Origin: Nostocoides sp. F2B08
GTDB lineage: Bacteria > Actinomycetota > Actinomycetes > Actinomycetales > Dermatophilaceae
NCBI RefSeq assembly: GCF_009184895.1
Contig: NZ_WESE01000015.1
Location: forward strand, 1-42,813
Reading direction: 5' to 3'
DNA: 42,813 nt
In this document: positions 26,775-34,400 of the stretch, in pieces
How the letters are laid out: the number at the start of each line of letters is the position of its first letter
How positions within the stretch are numbered: the stretch's first letter is position 1
Made by a program: the position numbers and the translations under genes
Notes under the pieces: model-generated
The model's input: only the letters and a program-made list of their open reading frames with translations
Told to the model about the DNA's origin: nothing
Database searches by the model: none

Positions 26775-28227
26775 AGGTCCGCAGCCTGTGACGAGGGACG
26801 GGCGGCTCGGCCGGCGGACGCTGCCCGTCCACGCCCGGCAAGCCCGCGGGCTGCACCACGGCGTAGTGGTGATCCGCGGGCAAGGCGTCGGCCAGACTCC
26901 GACGCTCGCGCAGCTCCTTCTTCAGCGCCCGCCGTCTGGCGACGCGAGCGTCCTGCAGCTGCTCCAGCGTGACTGCTTCGCGGGCGAGCTCAGGTGCGAT
27001 CGCCCGGCACAGGTACTTATCGCAGTAGTAGACGCGGACCTCGGCTGCGTCGCGGGGGTCGTAGCGGATGGTGACGCTCTCTCCGACGTAGGCGGCGAGC
27101 ACCGGGCTGATGTACCGGGTGCCGGAGAAGCGGATCCCGTCACGTTGGACGATGCGGCTGGTAGCCGCCGTGAGCAGGAGCGTGTCGAGGTCCTCCGGGT
27201 GGGCTGGGCTGCGAGGGATCCAACCGTCGGCGAGCCAGCGGACCACGGGCGGCTGCCGGGTCTCGGAGTGCGGCCGGCTGTGATACTCCTCGACGACGAA
27301 GCGCTCGACTGCGCTGTCGAGCTCGGCGAGGGTGAGCTGCGGCGGTGTGGTGGGTTGCCCGCCGGTGCCGTGCGGGATGTACCCCGGCAGGTGCGGCAGC
27401 AGCTCGGTGGTGATGGTCCTGAAGAGGCGCTCGATCTTGCCGCGGCCTTGCGGGACCCCGATCCGGGAGTGGATCAGGCTGACGTGGGTGTCGAGGCAGA
27501 CCCGCTCGAGCCGGCTGCTGGTGAAGTCGCTGCCGTGGTCGCTGTAGAGCACGTCGGGTAGGCCTTGGACCGGCCAGGCAGGGTTGCCCTTCGCGATGAC
27601 GGCCTGGTGCAGCGCGAGGGCCGTCCGCTCGGCGCTCGGCGCGCCGAGGAAGAGCGTGTAGCCGGCGACGGCACGCGAGTAGTCGTCCAGCACTACCGTC
27701 AGCCACGGTCGTGCCGGGCGTCGGTGGGCATCGAGGATCTGCACGTCGAGCAGCGTGTGGTCGGCCTGCCACTGTTCGTTCGGGCGGGCCGCCGAGCGCC
27801 GGTAGACCAGCTCGAACCGATCCCGATAGGCGGTGTCGCCACCCGTCGCAAGGGTGCGCAGACCTGGGTCGATGCTGGTGACGATGTCGCGCACCGTGGA
27901 GTAGCTCGGCGGAGCCAGCCCGCGGTCGCGCGCCATGTCAGCGATCCGGCGGTGCACGAACGCGGTCGTCGGGGCGGGCCGGCGTAGAGCCAACGCCTCG
28001 ACGGCCGCGATGAGGTCGTCGGGCAGCCGGCGCTGGCCGGCGTCGCTGCGCCGTCGACGTTCCAGTGAATCGACGGTCCCGTCGGCCCGGTAGGTCGTTG
28101 CCCACCGGCGCAGCGTGCGCTCCGGGATGCCAGCGTGCTCAGCCAGGCGGGTCAGCGGCACTCCGTCCTGGAGGTGCTGGCACAGCAGCAAGGCCTTCTG
28201 CTGGGCCGTCAACCGAGCCGAGACCAT
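26761..28227 (-). CDS. tniA: TniA-like DDE transposase (Mu/rve family)
   Basis: 488 residues. N-terminal HTH (LTRLAEHAGIPERTLRRW), then a second helical domain, then the rve core with the three acidic residues in context: QWQADHTLLDV, DVLYSDHGSDF and GRGKIERLFRT. The C-terminus has a Mu-type beta barrel (GTRYISPVLAAYVGESVTIR) and a basic tail that likely contacts TniB. Start at the ATG at 28227 with AAGGAG seven bases upstream. It follows the recombinase gene by 13 bases. Confidence 0.93.
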   Translation of the reverse strand: MVSARLTAQQKALLLCQHLQDGVPLTRLAEHAGIPERTLRRWATTYRADGTVDSLERRRRSDAGQRRLPDDLIAAVEALALRRPAPTTAFVHRRIADMARDRGLAPPSYSTVRDIVTSIDPGLRTLATGGDTAYRDRFELVYRRSAARPNEQWQADHTLLDVQILDAHRRPARPWLTVVLDDYSRAVAGYTLFLGAPSAERTALALHQAVIAKGNPAWPVQGLPDVLYSDHGSDFTSSRLERVCLDTHVSLIHSRIGVPQGRGKIERLFRTITTELLPHLPGYIPHGTGGQPTTPPQLTLAELDSAVERFVVEEYHSRPHSETRQPPVVRWLADGWIPRSPAHPEDLDTLLLTAATSRIVQRDGIRFSGTRYISPVLAAYVGESVTIRYDPRDAAEVRVYYCDKYLCRAIAPELAREAVTLEQLQDARVARRRALKKELRERRSLADALPADHHYAVVQPAGLPGVDGQRPPAEPPVPRHRLRTYAND

Positions 28228-28240
28228 CGCTGTCTCCTTG

Positions 28241-28870
28241 CTACCTCGCGGACTCCGCTGCCGCCTGCTCGGTCGCCGGCGCAGCGGTGAGGTGCTCGAC
28301 GGCCCGAGGCGGCAGGTGGCGGTACAGGCTGGTGCGGGCGATCCCCGTCTTGGCGACGATCTCCGCGATGGAGTGGCCGGCCTCACGCAGGTGGGCGGCG
28401 TAGGCGAGCTTGTCAGCGTCGACCAGGACGGGTCGGCCAATCCGCCGGCCCTTGGCTGTGGCAACAGCTCGAGCGTGGGCGGCGCGCTCGACGGTGTAGG
28501 TCCGTTCCATCTGCGCGAACAGGGCCAGCAGGACGACCGCGAGCTGTCCCATCGGGTCGCTGGGGTTCGCGGAGTCGACCTTGATCGGGTCCGCGAGGTT
28601 GCGGACCCCGACGCCGCGGTCGGTGAGGTCGTGGATCAGGTTGAGGGTGTCGCGCACCGTGCGCCCCAGGCGGTCCAGGGTGTGCACGACGATGACGTCG
28701 CCCTCACGGGCGTACTCCAACACCGCCCGGAGGCCCGGCCGGTCGGTGGTCGCGCCGGACTTCTTGTCCAAAAAGATCTTGTCCCGTGCGACGCCGGCCG
28801 CCACGAGCGCCTCGACCTGCCGGTCAAGGTCCTGCTTCGCCGTCGAGACGCGTGCGTAGCCCAACTCCAC
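28241..28870 (-). CDS. Serine recombinase (resolvase/invertase), TniR-like
   Basis: 209 residues from the GTG at 28870; the frame is open further upstream but without resolvase similarity. GYARVSTAKQDL holds the catalytic Ser, DVIVVHTLDRLGRTVRD the conserved Arg-rich motif, QLAVVLLALFAQMER the E-helix, and the C-terminus a Hin-type HTH (SIAEIVAKTGIARTSLYRHL). It should resolve transposition cointegrates at a res site, most likely the palindromic stretch just upstream. It is first in an operon with tniA and tniB, unlike Tn402 where the resolvase lies after tniQ. Confidence 0.9.
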   Translation of the reverse strand: MELGYARVSTAKQDLDRQVEALVAAGVARDKIFLDKKSGATTDRPGLRAVLEYAREGDVIVVHTLDRLGRTVRDTLNLIHDLTDRGVGVRNLADPIKVDSANPSDPMGQLAVVLLALFAQMERTYTVERAAHARAVATAKGRRIGRPVLVDADKLAYAAHLREAGHSIAEIVAKTGIARTSLYRHLPPRAVEHLTAAPATEQAAAESAR

Positions 28871-28936
28871 CGGCCCAACGTACCGAAGGTCGTCTCTGTA
28901 CGGAACCAACGGGACGCGATTTCGGGACCTACTTCT

Positions 28937-29012
28937 GGCACGGCGCGTCAGCCGTGCCGCCTCGGCTCGAACAAGTCTTGGACCGCTCGTCCCACTTCCA
29001 AGGAAGTGGGAC
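28937..29012. promoter_or_regulatory. Candidate res site / recombinase promoter with two inverted repeats
   Basis: Two perfect inverted repeats lie upstream of the recombinase gene: GGCACGGC-6-GCCGTGCC at 28937-28958 and GTCCCACTTCC-AA-GGAAGTGGGAC at 28989-29012. The second has 11-bp arms and a 2-bp centre, typical of a dimer-bound DNA site rather than a hairpin. Serine resolvases bind several dyads next to their own gene, so this is a good place for res; function is inferred. Confidence 0.5.
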
Positions 29013-29086
29013 AGGCTCAACTCTGTCTGACGCGTTGACCCAGCCTGGCCCTGTGTCTTCTGGTGCGGGAGTGGGAGCATCGCGTG

Positions 29087-29251
29087 ATGAGCCAGGACTC
29101 GAGGGAGTGCTCGTGCTGCGGGCGCAGCAAGCCGCGCCGCGCTCTTCATGCGTTGGACGGCGGGGCGTCGTACATCTGTCGGCCTTGCGGCCTATGGGTG
29201 GCCCTGAGGCTGAAGGGCGACACTGTCGGCGCGGGCTCGCACGAGCCGTGA
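29087..29251 (+). CDS. Small zinc-ribbon protein carried by the mer transposon
   Basis: 54 residues with two Cys pairs: ECSCCGRSKP and YICRPCGLW, about 20 residues apart, the spacing of a zinc ribbon. Third codon positions are almost all G or C, and GGGAG lies upstream of the ATG; a GTG at 29063 could extend it by eight residues. It sits between the recombinase and merA, converging with merA. It could bind zinc or mercury, or be a DNA-binding accessory. No family recognised. Confidence 0.6.
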   Translation: MSQDSRECSCCGRSKPRRALHALDGGASYICRPCGLWVALRLKGDTVGAGSHEP

Positions 29252-29268
29252 CGCGCCGGCTCGGGTGC

Positions 29269-30639
29269 CTATGCGCAGCAGCTCGTGGGCAGCGCTGAGC
29301 GGAACAAGCCGGCGGCGATGCGCAGGGCTTCGCTCATCGTTAGGTAGGGGGCCCAAGTGTCGGCGAGGTCGTCCACGGTGAGGCCGAACTTGATCGCGTA
29401 GGTCGCTGCGAGCATCAGTTCGCCTGCGCCGTCCAGGGCAGCGTGCACCCCGAGGATCTTGCGGCTCTCGGCGTCGATGACGAGCTTGAGGACACCGCGG
29501 GTGTCCTGGTTGACCAGGGCGCGCGGGATGTCTTGCGCTCCTAGGACGCGGCATTCGCAGGCGTGCCCAGCGGCGAGAGCTTGGTCCTCCGTCAGTCCCG
29601 CGCTGGCGATCTGGGGCGTGGTGAAGGTGACGCCGGGCAGCCCTCGATAGTCCACTGCTGAGGGCTGGCCGAGCGCGCCGGCTGCGGCGACGTGTCCTGT
29701 CTGGGCTGCGACGTAGACGTACTGCGGGACGCCGGACACGTCCCCGGCCGCGAAGACCCGTGGGTTGGTGGTCCGCTGGTTCTCGTCGACGACGACGAAG
29801 CCGCGCCTGTCAGTAGCAACACCTGCTGCATTGAGAGCCAGGTCGGACGTGTCGGCGAAGCGCCCGGTCGCCACGAGCAACCGCTGGCCCGTCAGCCGCC
29901 TCTCGCTCCCGGTCCGGACCTCAACGCCGTCGTGAGTCGCCCGCACCTCCGTCGCGCGCTCCTGCACCACGGTGATGCCCTCGTCCTGAAACACGCCGAG
30001 CAACACGTCTGCAACCTCCGGCTCCGCGTGGGGCGCGAAGCGTCCGACGATGGTGACGGCGACACCGAGGTGCGCCCACAGCTGGGCCTGCTCGAGCCCG
30101 ACATACCCGGCGCCGAGCACCACCATGGATGCGGGTAGGTCCTGCTGCTCCATCGCGGTGGTGGAGGTCAGGTACGCCACGTCACCCAACCCCGGGAGGT
30201 CCGGGATGTGTGGTGCCACGCCGGTGGCCACGACGTACCCGTGCCGTGCTCGCAGGGCCTGGCCGTCGACCTGCAGTGTCTCTTGGTCGATGAAGCGTGC
30301 GTGGCCCTGCAGGATCGGGAAGCCGTGGGCGTCGGCGACGTCGGCGTACTTCGCTTGGCGCAGGCGGTCGATCAAGGCCTGCTTCTGCTCCATCAGGGCG
30401 CCCAAGGCGACCGGGCCCGCGCTGGTGGAGATGCCTTCAAAGGGGTGCGTGGCCGCACGGTGGCGCTGCCCGGCGGCGGCGAGGAGGTTCTTGCTGGGCA
30501 CGCAACCGATGTTCAGGCAGGTCCCGCCTAGCGGCCCGTGCTCGACGAGCAAGACGCTGTTGCCGCGGGACCGTGCCTCGATGCCCGCGGCCATCGCAGC
30601 GCCGCCGGTCCCGATGACGATCAGGTCGTACTCGTCCAT
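29269..30639 (-). CDS. merA: Mercuric reductase MerA (without N-terminal metal-binding domain)
   Basis: 456 residues; reduces Hg(II) to volatile Hg(0) with NADPH and FAD in the cytoplasm. FAD site DLIVIGTGGAAMAAGIEA at 5-22; redox pair C41/C46 in GGTCLNIGCVPSK; NAD(P)-binding MVVLGAGYVGLEQAQLW; FAD-binding VFAAGDVSG; and the mercury-binding C-terminal pair C454-C455 (TSCCA end), which separates MerA from lipoamide dehydrogenase. The NmerA HMA domain is absent, as in many actinobacterial enzymes. ATG at 30639 follows AGGAG. Divergent from merR, with an 81-base shared control region. Confidence 0.95.
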   Translation of the reverse strand: MDEYDLIVIGTGGAAMAAGIEARSRGNSVLLVEHGPLGGTCLNIGCVPSKNLLAAAGQRHRAATHPFEGISTSAGPVALGALMEQKQALIDRLRQAKYADVADAHGFPILQGHARFIDQETLQVDGQALRARHGYVVATGVAPHIPDLPGLGDVAYLTSTTAMEQQDLPASMVVLGAGYVGLEQAQLWAHLGVAVTIVGRFAPHAEPEVADVLLGVFQDEGITVVQERATEVRATHDGVEVRTGSERRLTGQRLLVATGRFADTSDLALNAAGVATDRRGFVVVDENQRTTNPRVFAAGDVSGVPQYVYVAAQTGHVAAAGALGQPSAVDYRGLPGVTFTTPQIASAGLTEDQALAAGHACECRVLGAQDIPRALVNQDTRGVLKLVIDAESRKILGVHAALDGAGELMLAATYAIKFGLTVDDLADTWAPYLTMSEALRIAAGLFRSALPTSCCA

Positions 30640-30720
30640 GGCATTCTCCTCGCGCGCGCGGACAGGTCATCGGACGGTAGACGTTCCAGTGCGGGGGAAG
30701 GTCAAGGTCTACGGTTGACC
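30640..30720. promoter_or_regulatory. Divergent merA-merR promoter/operator region
   Basis: Eighty-one bases between divergent starts, with several dyads: TTCC-N8-GGAA at 30684-30699, GGTCAA-N9-TTGACC at 30700-30720 ending at the merR ATG, and GTAGAC/GTCTAC at 30677-30682 and 30707-30712. On the minus strand TTGACC may be the -35 of the merA promoter, with the dyad in a long spacer as MerR proteins require; no good -10 is obvious. merR has no ribosome binding site and may be leaderless. Confidence 0.5.
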
Positions 30721-31119
30721 ATGCGCATCGGAGAGCTGGCCGCCACGGCCGGCGTGACGACCAAGACGATCCGCTACTACGAGAGCGCCGGCGTGCTGCC
30801 AGCGCCGGCTCGCCAAGCGTCGGGCTACCGGGAGTACGACCACCGGGCGGTCGACCGGCTGGCGTTCGTGAAGGCCGCGCAGGCGGCCGGGCTGACCCTG
30901 GCGGAGATCGTCGACGTCGTCTCTGCCCGCGAAAGCGCCGGCGCACCGTGCGCACACGTCGCGGCAGTGCTCGAACAGCACGCCCACGATCTTGAGCGGC
31001 GGATCGCCGAGCTCACGACTCTGTTAACCCAGGTGCGCCAGCTCAGCGCGCGGGCAAAGACTCTGCACCCTGACCAGTGCACCCCCGCCCAGGTCTGTCA
31101 CCTCATCCCCACCGCCTGA
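30721..31119 (+). CDS. merR: MerR-family metal-responsive regulator, divergent from merA
   Basis: 132 residues. N-terminal winged helix MRIGELAATAGVTTKTIRYY, then SGYREYDHRAVDRLAFVKAA, then a long dimerisation helix (about 80-112). Cysteines at C77, C120 and C126 could bind metal. In classical MerR the three Cys are C82, C117 and C126; the spacing here (43 and 6) differs from 35 and 9, so metal choice is not certain, although position opposite merA points to mercury. Start at the ATG at 30721, fitting the conserved MRIGELA start. Confidence 0.88.
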   Translation: MRIGELAATAGVTTKTIRYYESAGVLPAPARQASGYREYDHRAVDRLAFVKAAQAAGLTLAEIVDVVSARESAGAPCAHVAAVLEQHAHDLERRIAELTTLLTQVRQLSARAKTLHPDQCTPAQVCHLIPTA

Positions 31120-31267
31120 AGCATCCGCCGTACCTGCGCGCGAACGCCGCAGCGCAGTCAGCCGCAAGGTGCACACATGATCACGGCGCCGCCGATGGCT
31201 GCCTCTGGGCCGTAGCCCCCCGTCGATGTCATGGGCCCAGCTCAACCGCCACATTGCGGCGACAGAT
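31120..31267. other. Right internal end of the transposon, no gene
   Basis: About 150 bases between merR and the right terminal repeat. No coding frame is supported. On the minus strand it contains an AATGTGGCGG (31246-31255) that repeats the TGTGGC core of the transposon end and may be an extra transposase binding site. Confidence 0.45.
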
Positions 31268-31294
31268 TCCCGCCACCCAGCGCTGAAAGCCACA
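31268..31294 (-). repeat. Right terminal inverted repeat of the transposon
   Basis: Read on the minus strand it begins TGTGGCTTTCAGCG and has GGGTGGCGG about 17 bases in, matching the position of the second TGTGGC-type motif in the left end. Confidence 0.75.
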
Positions 31295-31303
31295 GGTTGG
31301 GAC
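31295..31303. repeat. Right copy of 9-bp target site duplication
   Basis: GGTTGGGAC, identical to 25791-25799, directly after the right end (GCCACA) of the transposon. Confidence 0.8.
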
Positions 31304-31378
31304 CACCACGGCGATCTCGCCAAGCCGCTGGCGCCGGACGTGGTCGTCGCCGTTCGGGTCGCTTCGGCTGTCCAGAAG
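31304..31378 (+). pseudogene. 3' part of the gene interrupted by the mer transposon
   Basis: In the frame that follows GGT-TGG-GAC on the left side of the transposon, coding continues here as HHGDLAKPLAPDVVVAVRVA with high third-position GC. After about 31370 the bias fades and no stop codon is met before the antisense of the LysM gene, so the original 3' end is unclear or was lost. Product family unknown. Confidence 0.5.
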
Positions 31379-31382
31379 AGAC

Positions 31383-31402
31383 GGGGAGCAAGATGGCTCC
31401 CC
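31383..31402 (-). terminator. Hairpin after the Tad/LysM operon, probable terminator
   Basis: Perfect 7-bp stem GGGGAGC/GCTCCCC with loop AAGATG, nine bases after the stop of the minus-strand LysM gene. The T-run after it is weak (GTCTCTT on the minus strand), so strength is uncertain; it could act on both strands. Confidence 0.5.
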
Positions 31403-31411
31403 CGAGTGGGG

Positions 31412-34400
31412 TCAGCCGGCTCTGACAGTGCTCCACCGGTTGCGTTGGCCGAGGATCTGCATGGTCCGTTCCGGGAGGTCGCGGGGTGCTCCGTCGTCGT
31501 CCGTGCGGTTGCGGACATCGTCGCGCAGGATCCGTTTGGCCTCGTGCTGGTCTCCTTCGGCGGCGGCGACCGCGGCGAGGTCCAGGTGTGGGATCTCCTC
31601 CTCGGCGGCGGCCAGGATCGCGGTCTCGGCGGCGCGGCGCGCGGTCTTGAGGTCGCCGTCGGCGAGGGCGCGGGTGGTGACGATGTGGGCGACGTCGACG
31701 ATGGCGACGCGGGCGTGTTCGTCGTGGCGGTCGCCGCCGATGAGCCAGGACCAGCCGCCGGAGGAGGCTGGTGGACCGAGCGGGTAGTGGAACGGGCGAC
31801 CTTGGACGAGCCGCAGCGCGGTGCTCAGGTCGGTGATCCCGTCGGCGCCGCGGGCCTGGCCGCGGGTGCGCAGGCGGCGGAACAGGTCAAGGTCGGTGAG
31901 CAGGTCGATCACCTGGTAGGTGCTGGTGCCGCGAGCCCGGGTGGCCGGTGCCTCGCGGGCGTCGGGCAGGTGGAGCGCCCCGGTGCGCGGGTTGGTGCCG
32001 AGCCAGGCACGCAGGGTGGCGACATACTGGCGGGCCTTGCTGGGGGTGATGTTGAACGCCGTGCACACCTCCTCGGTGGTGGCGCCCCGGGGGTGCAGCG
32101 CGATGAACGCGAGCAGCTCGCTGTAGTAGGGCCTGCGTTTGGTCGGTGGTGTGCCGCGGGCTGTGAGCTGGACCGGTCCGAGAAGCGCCAGCTTGGGCAG
32201 GGCGCTGTCTTTGTGGAACCACATGGCGACGTCATCGTCGAGGGTCGGGTCGGCGTCCTCGACTCCGCGGAGGACGTCACCGGGGACCCGCGGCGCGAGG
32301 GTGGACAGGTCCGCAGTGGTGGTGGCGCCGACGGCCAGGTAGTGCTGGTCGGGGTGGGGCAGGAGGCTGCTCGTGGCGGTCTCGTCGCCTCTGTCGCCGG
32401 TGTGCCGGGGGGAGGTGTGCTCGCCGCGCAGCGCCCCGGCCTGGTCGGCGAAGGCGGCCGACCCTTCGGCGTGCTCGTCCGTGTCCGGGACGGCGGCGTC
32501 GATGGGATCCTCGGCGTGGGCCAGGAGGGCGGCGCAGCCGTGGGCCTCCTGCTCGGTCAGGCCGACGGCGATGAGGTCGAGCCCGAGGTCCGGCACCTCG
32601 ACGCGGCCTTGGGCGTTCACCTGCAGCGTCGTTGAGCCTGCGGCGGGGGCGGTGACGTCGGTGACGATGACGCATGTGCCGGTGGAGCCGGGGTGCTCGC
32701 GGATCAGCTCCAACAGCGACTCCAGGCTCTGGGAGTGGGTGGCGGCGTCGACCACCAGCAGTCGGGTGGGCCAGGCGTCGGGTTCGTCGAGGTCGACCCG
32801 GGCGGTGACCGTGTCACGTCCGTAGGTGCGGTACCGGTCGACGGCGGCGATGGCCTCGAGCAGGCATGACCCGATCACCTCACCGGCGCTGCTGTCGTGG
32901 TCTGGGTGGGTGTGGATACGGTCCGGGTCGAGTCCGCTCAGCTCGGGGGCGACACCGACCAGGTCGATGTAGAGATGACCAGCCCAGGGGTTGCAGACGG
33001 CTTCGGCGGCAACGTGGCGTGCCAGGTCGAGTCCGTAGGTGTGGTCGCCGGTGATGACGATGTGACGGTCTTCGAGGTTGAGCAGCCAGTGGGTCCCGTC
33101 CTCGTCCATGCCGACGGTCGTCAACAGTGGCCAGGGCGCCGGCTGGTCCTCGATGTCCGGCCCGACCTCCTCGAGCGTGACGGCGGACGGAATGTGCCAG
33201 TAGTGCCGGTCCTGACTCCCCCGCCATGGCGCCGGCAGGTCCGCCGGTACGGACAGGACCAGGTGGATGGTTGTCTCGGTGAGCTGGACCGCCGCCAGGG
33301 ACGGCATCGGCACCTGGGCTTGGGTCTGTGCGGCGGCGAGGCGGCGCAGCACCTGGTCCAGGTGCCCCAGGTTGACCTCGGTACGGGCCCCGACCACCGT
33401 GAGTGTCTTCTCGATCGGGGCCAAGACCGTGGCGGGTGGCGCCAGGGTGCGCCCCGGGCGGCGGTGCCGCACCATGTCACGGCGGCGGCGGCGCAGCGCG
33501 CCGAGCATCGACCCGGCCAGCAGCGCCCCGGCACCGGTCAGCCCGAGAACCAGCCACGCAGGCTCCGCATCGGCGACCCCCTCGACGTCAGAGGCCGCAG
33601 CATCGCTTGCATCCCCTTCCGGGTTGCGTGGTGAGGTCGTCTGCTCCGGTGCGGAGCGGTCGACCAGGCGCGTGGAGGTGGTCCCGTTGAGTCCCTGGGG
33701 GGTCGCCTGGTCCGTGTCGCGGCCATCGACCGGCGCGGGAGTCGAGGGGGCCGGTGTCGACGGCACGGCATGGTTGTCCACAGGGGGGGCGACGCCTTCG
33801 GCCGGGGGGGCGACGCCTTCGGCCGGGGGGGCGACCCGCTGGACAGGGGGGGCGACGCCTTCAGCCGGGGGGGCGACCCGCTGAACAGGGGGGATGTCCT
33901 GCGGTCGCGGGGGGATGTTGAGGTGCCAGCCGATGTCGATGACGTCGGGGTCGCTGAGGTAGGTGCCCCCGGGTTGGGGGATGTGGCGGCTGGCCTGGAC
34001 GATGAGCGGGTAGAGGGTGGGGTCTCCGTAGACGCGGTCGGCGATGGCGGAGAGCGTGTCGCCGGCTCGGACGGTGTACTCGCGCATCCCCTGCGACGCG
34101 GTCGTATGCGGCAGGCGCAGCACGGTCCCGGCGAAGATCAAATCCGGGTCCTCGGCCAGGGCGGGGTTGAGGTCGACGAGCTCGGGCCACCGGTCGCCGT
34201 CGCCGAGATGGGTGGCGGCGATCCGGGAGAGGCTGTCCCCGGAGCGGACCGTGTACCTCTGCTCGACCACATCAGCCCCGACCGGAGTAGAAGAGTTCAC
34301 GGGCGGCGCCGTGGGGGTCCAGCCGGGCAGCGTCGCCCTCGTCGCGGTGGCGGGGCTGACGGGGGCGGTGACGGCGGGCACCGGTTGGGCGGGTGTGGCG

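Larger units (their letters stand above)
25800..31294. mobile_element. Complete tniAB-type mercury-resistance transposon (5,495 bp)
   Basis: Ends are TGTGGC... and ...GCCACA, with imperfect terminal inverted repeats (18 of the first 27 positions match), flanked by a perfect 9-bp duplication. It contains tniB, tniA, a serine recombinase, a zinc-ribbon gene, merA and merR. Tn402/Tn5053 elements also combine tni genes, a resolvase and mer, but they have TniQ, put the resolvase after the transposition genes, and make 5-bp duplications. Here the recombinase precedes tniA, tniQ is absent, and the duplication is 9 bp. Removing the element restores one reading frame across the site. Confidence 0.82.

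Noticed and set aside
29269-30639. Dihydrolipoamide dehydrogenase instead of mercuric reductase
   Set aside because: The C-terminal Cys-Cys-Ala ending and divergent merR are specific for MerA.
33783-33887. CRISPR-like array
   Set aside because: The repeats are directly adjacent in-frame coding units without unique spacers.
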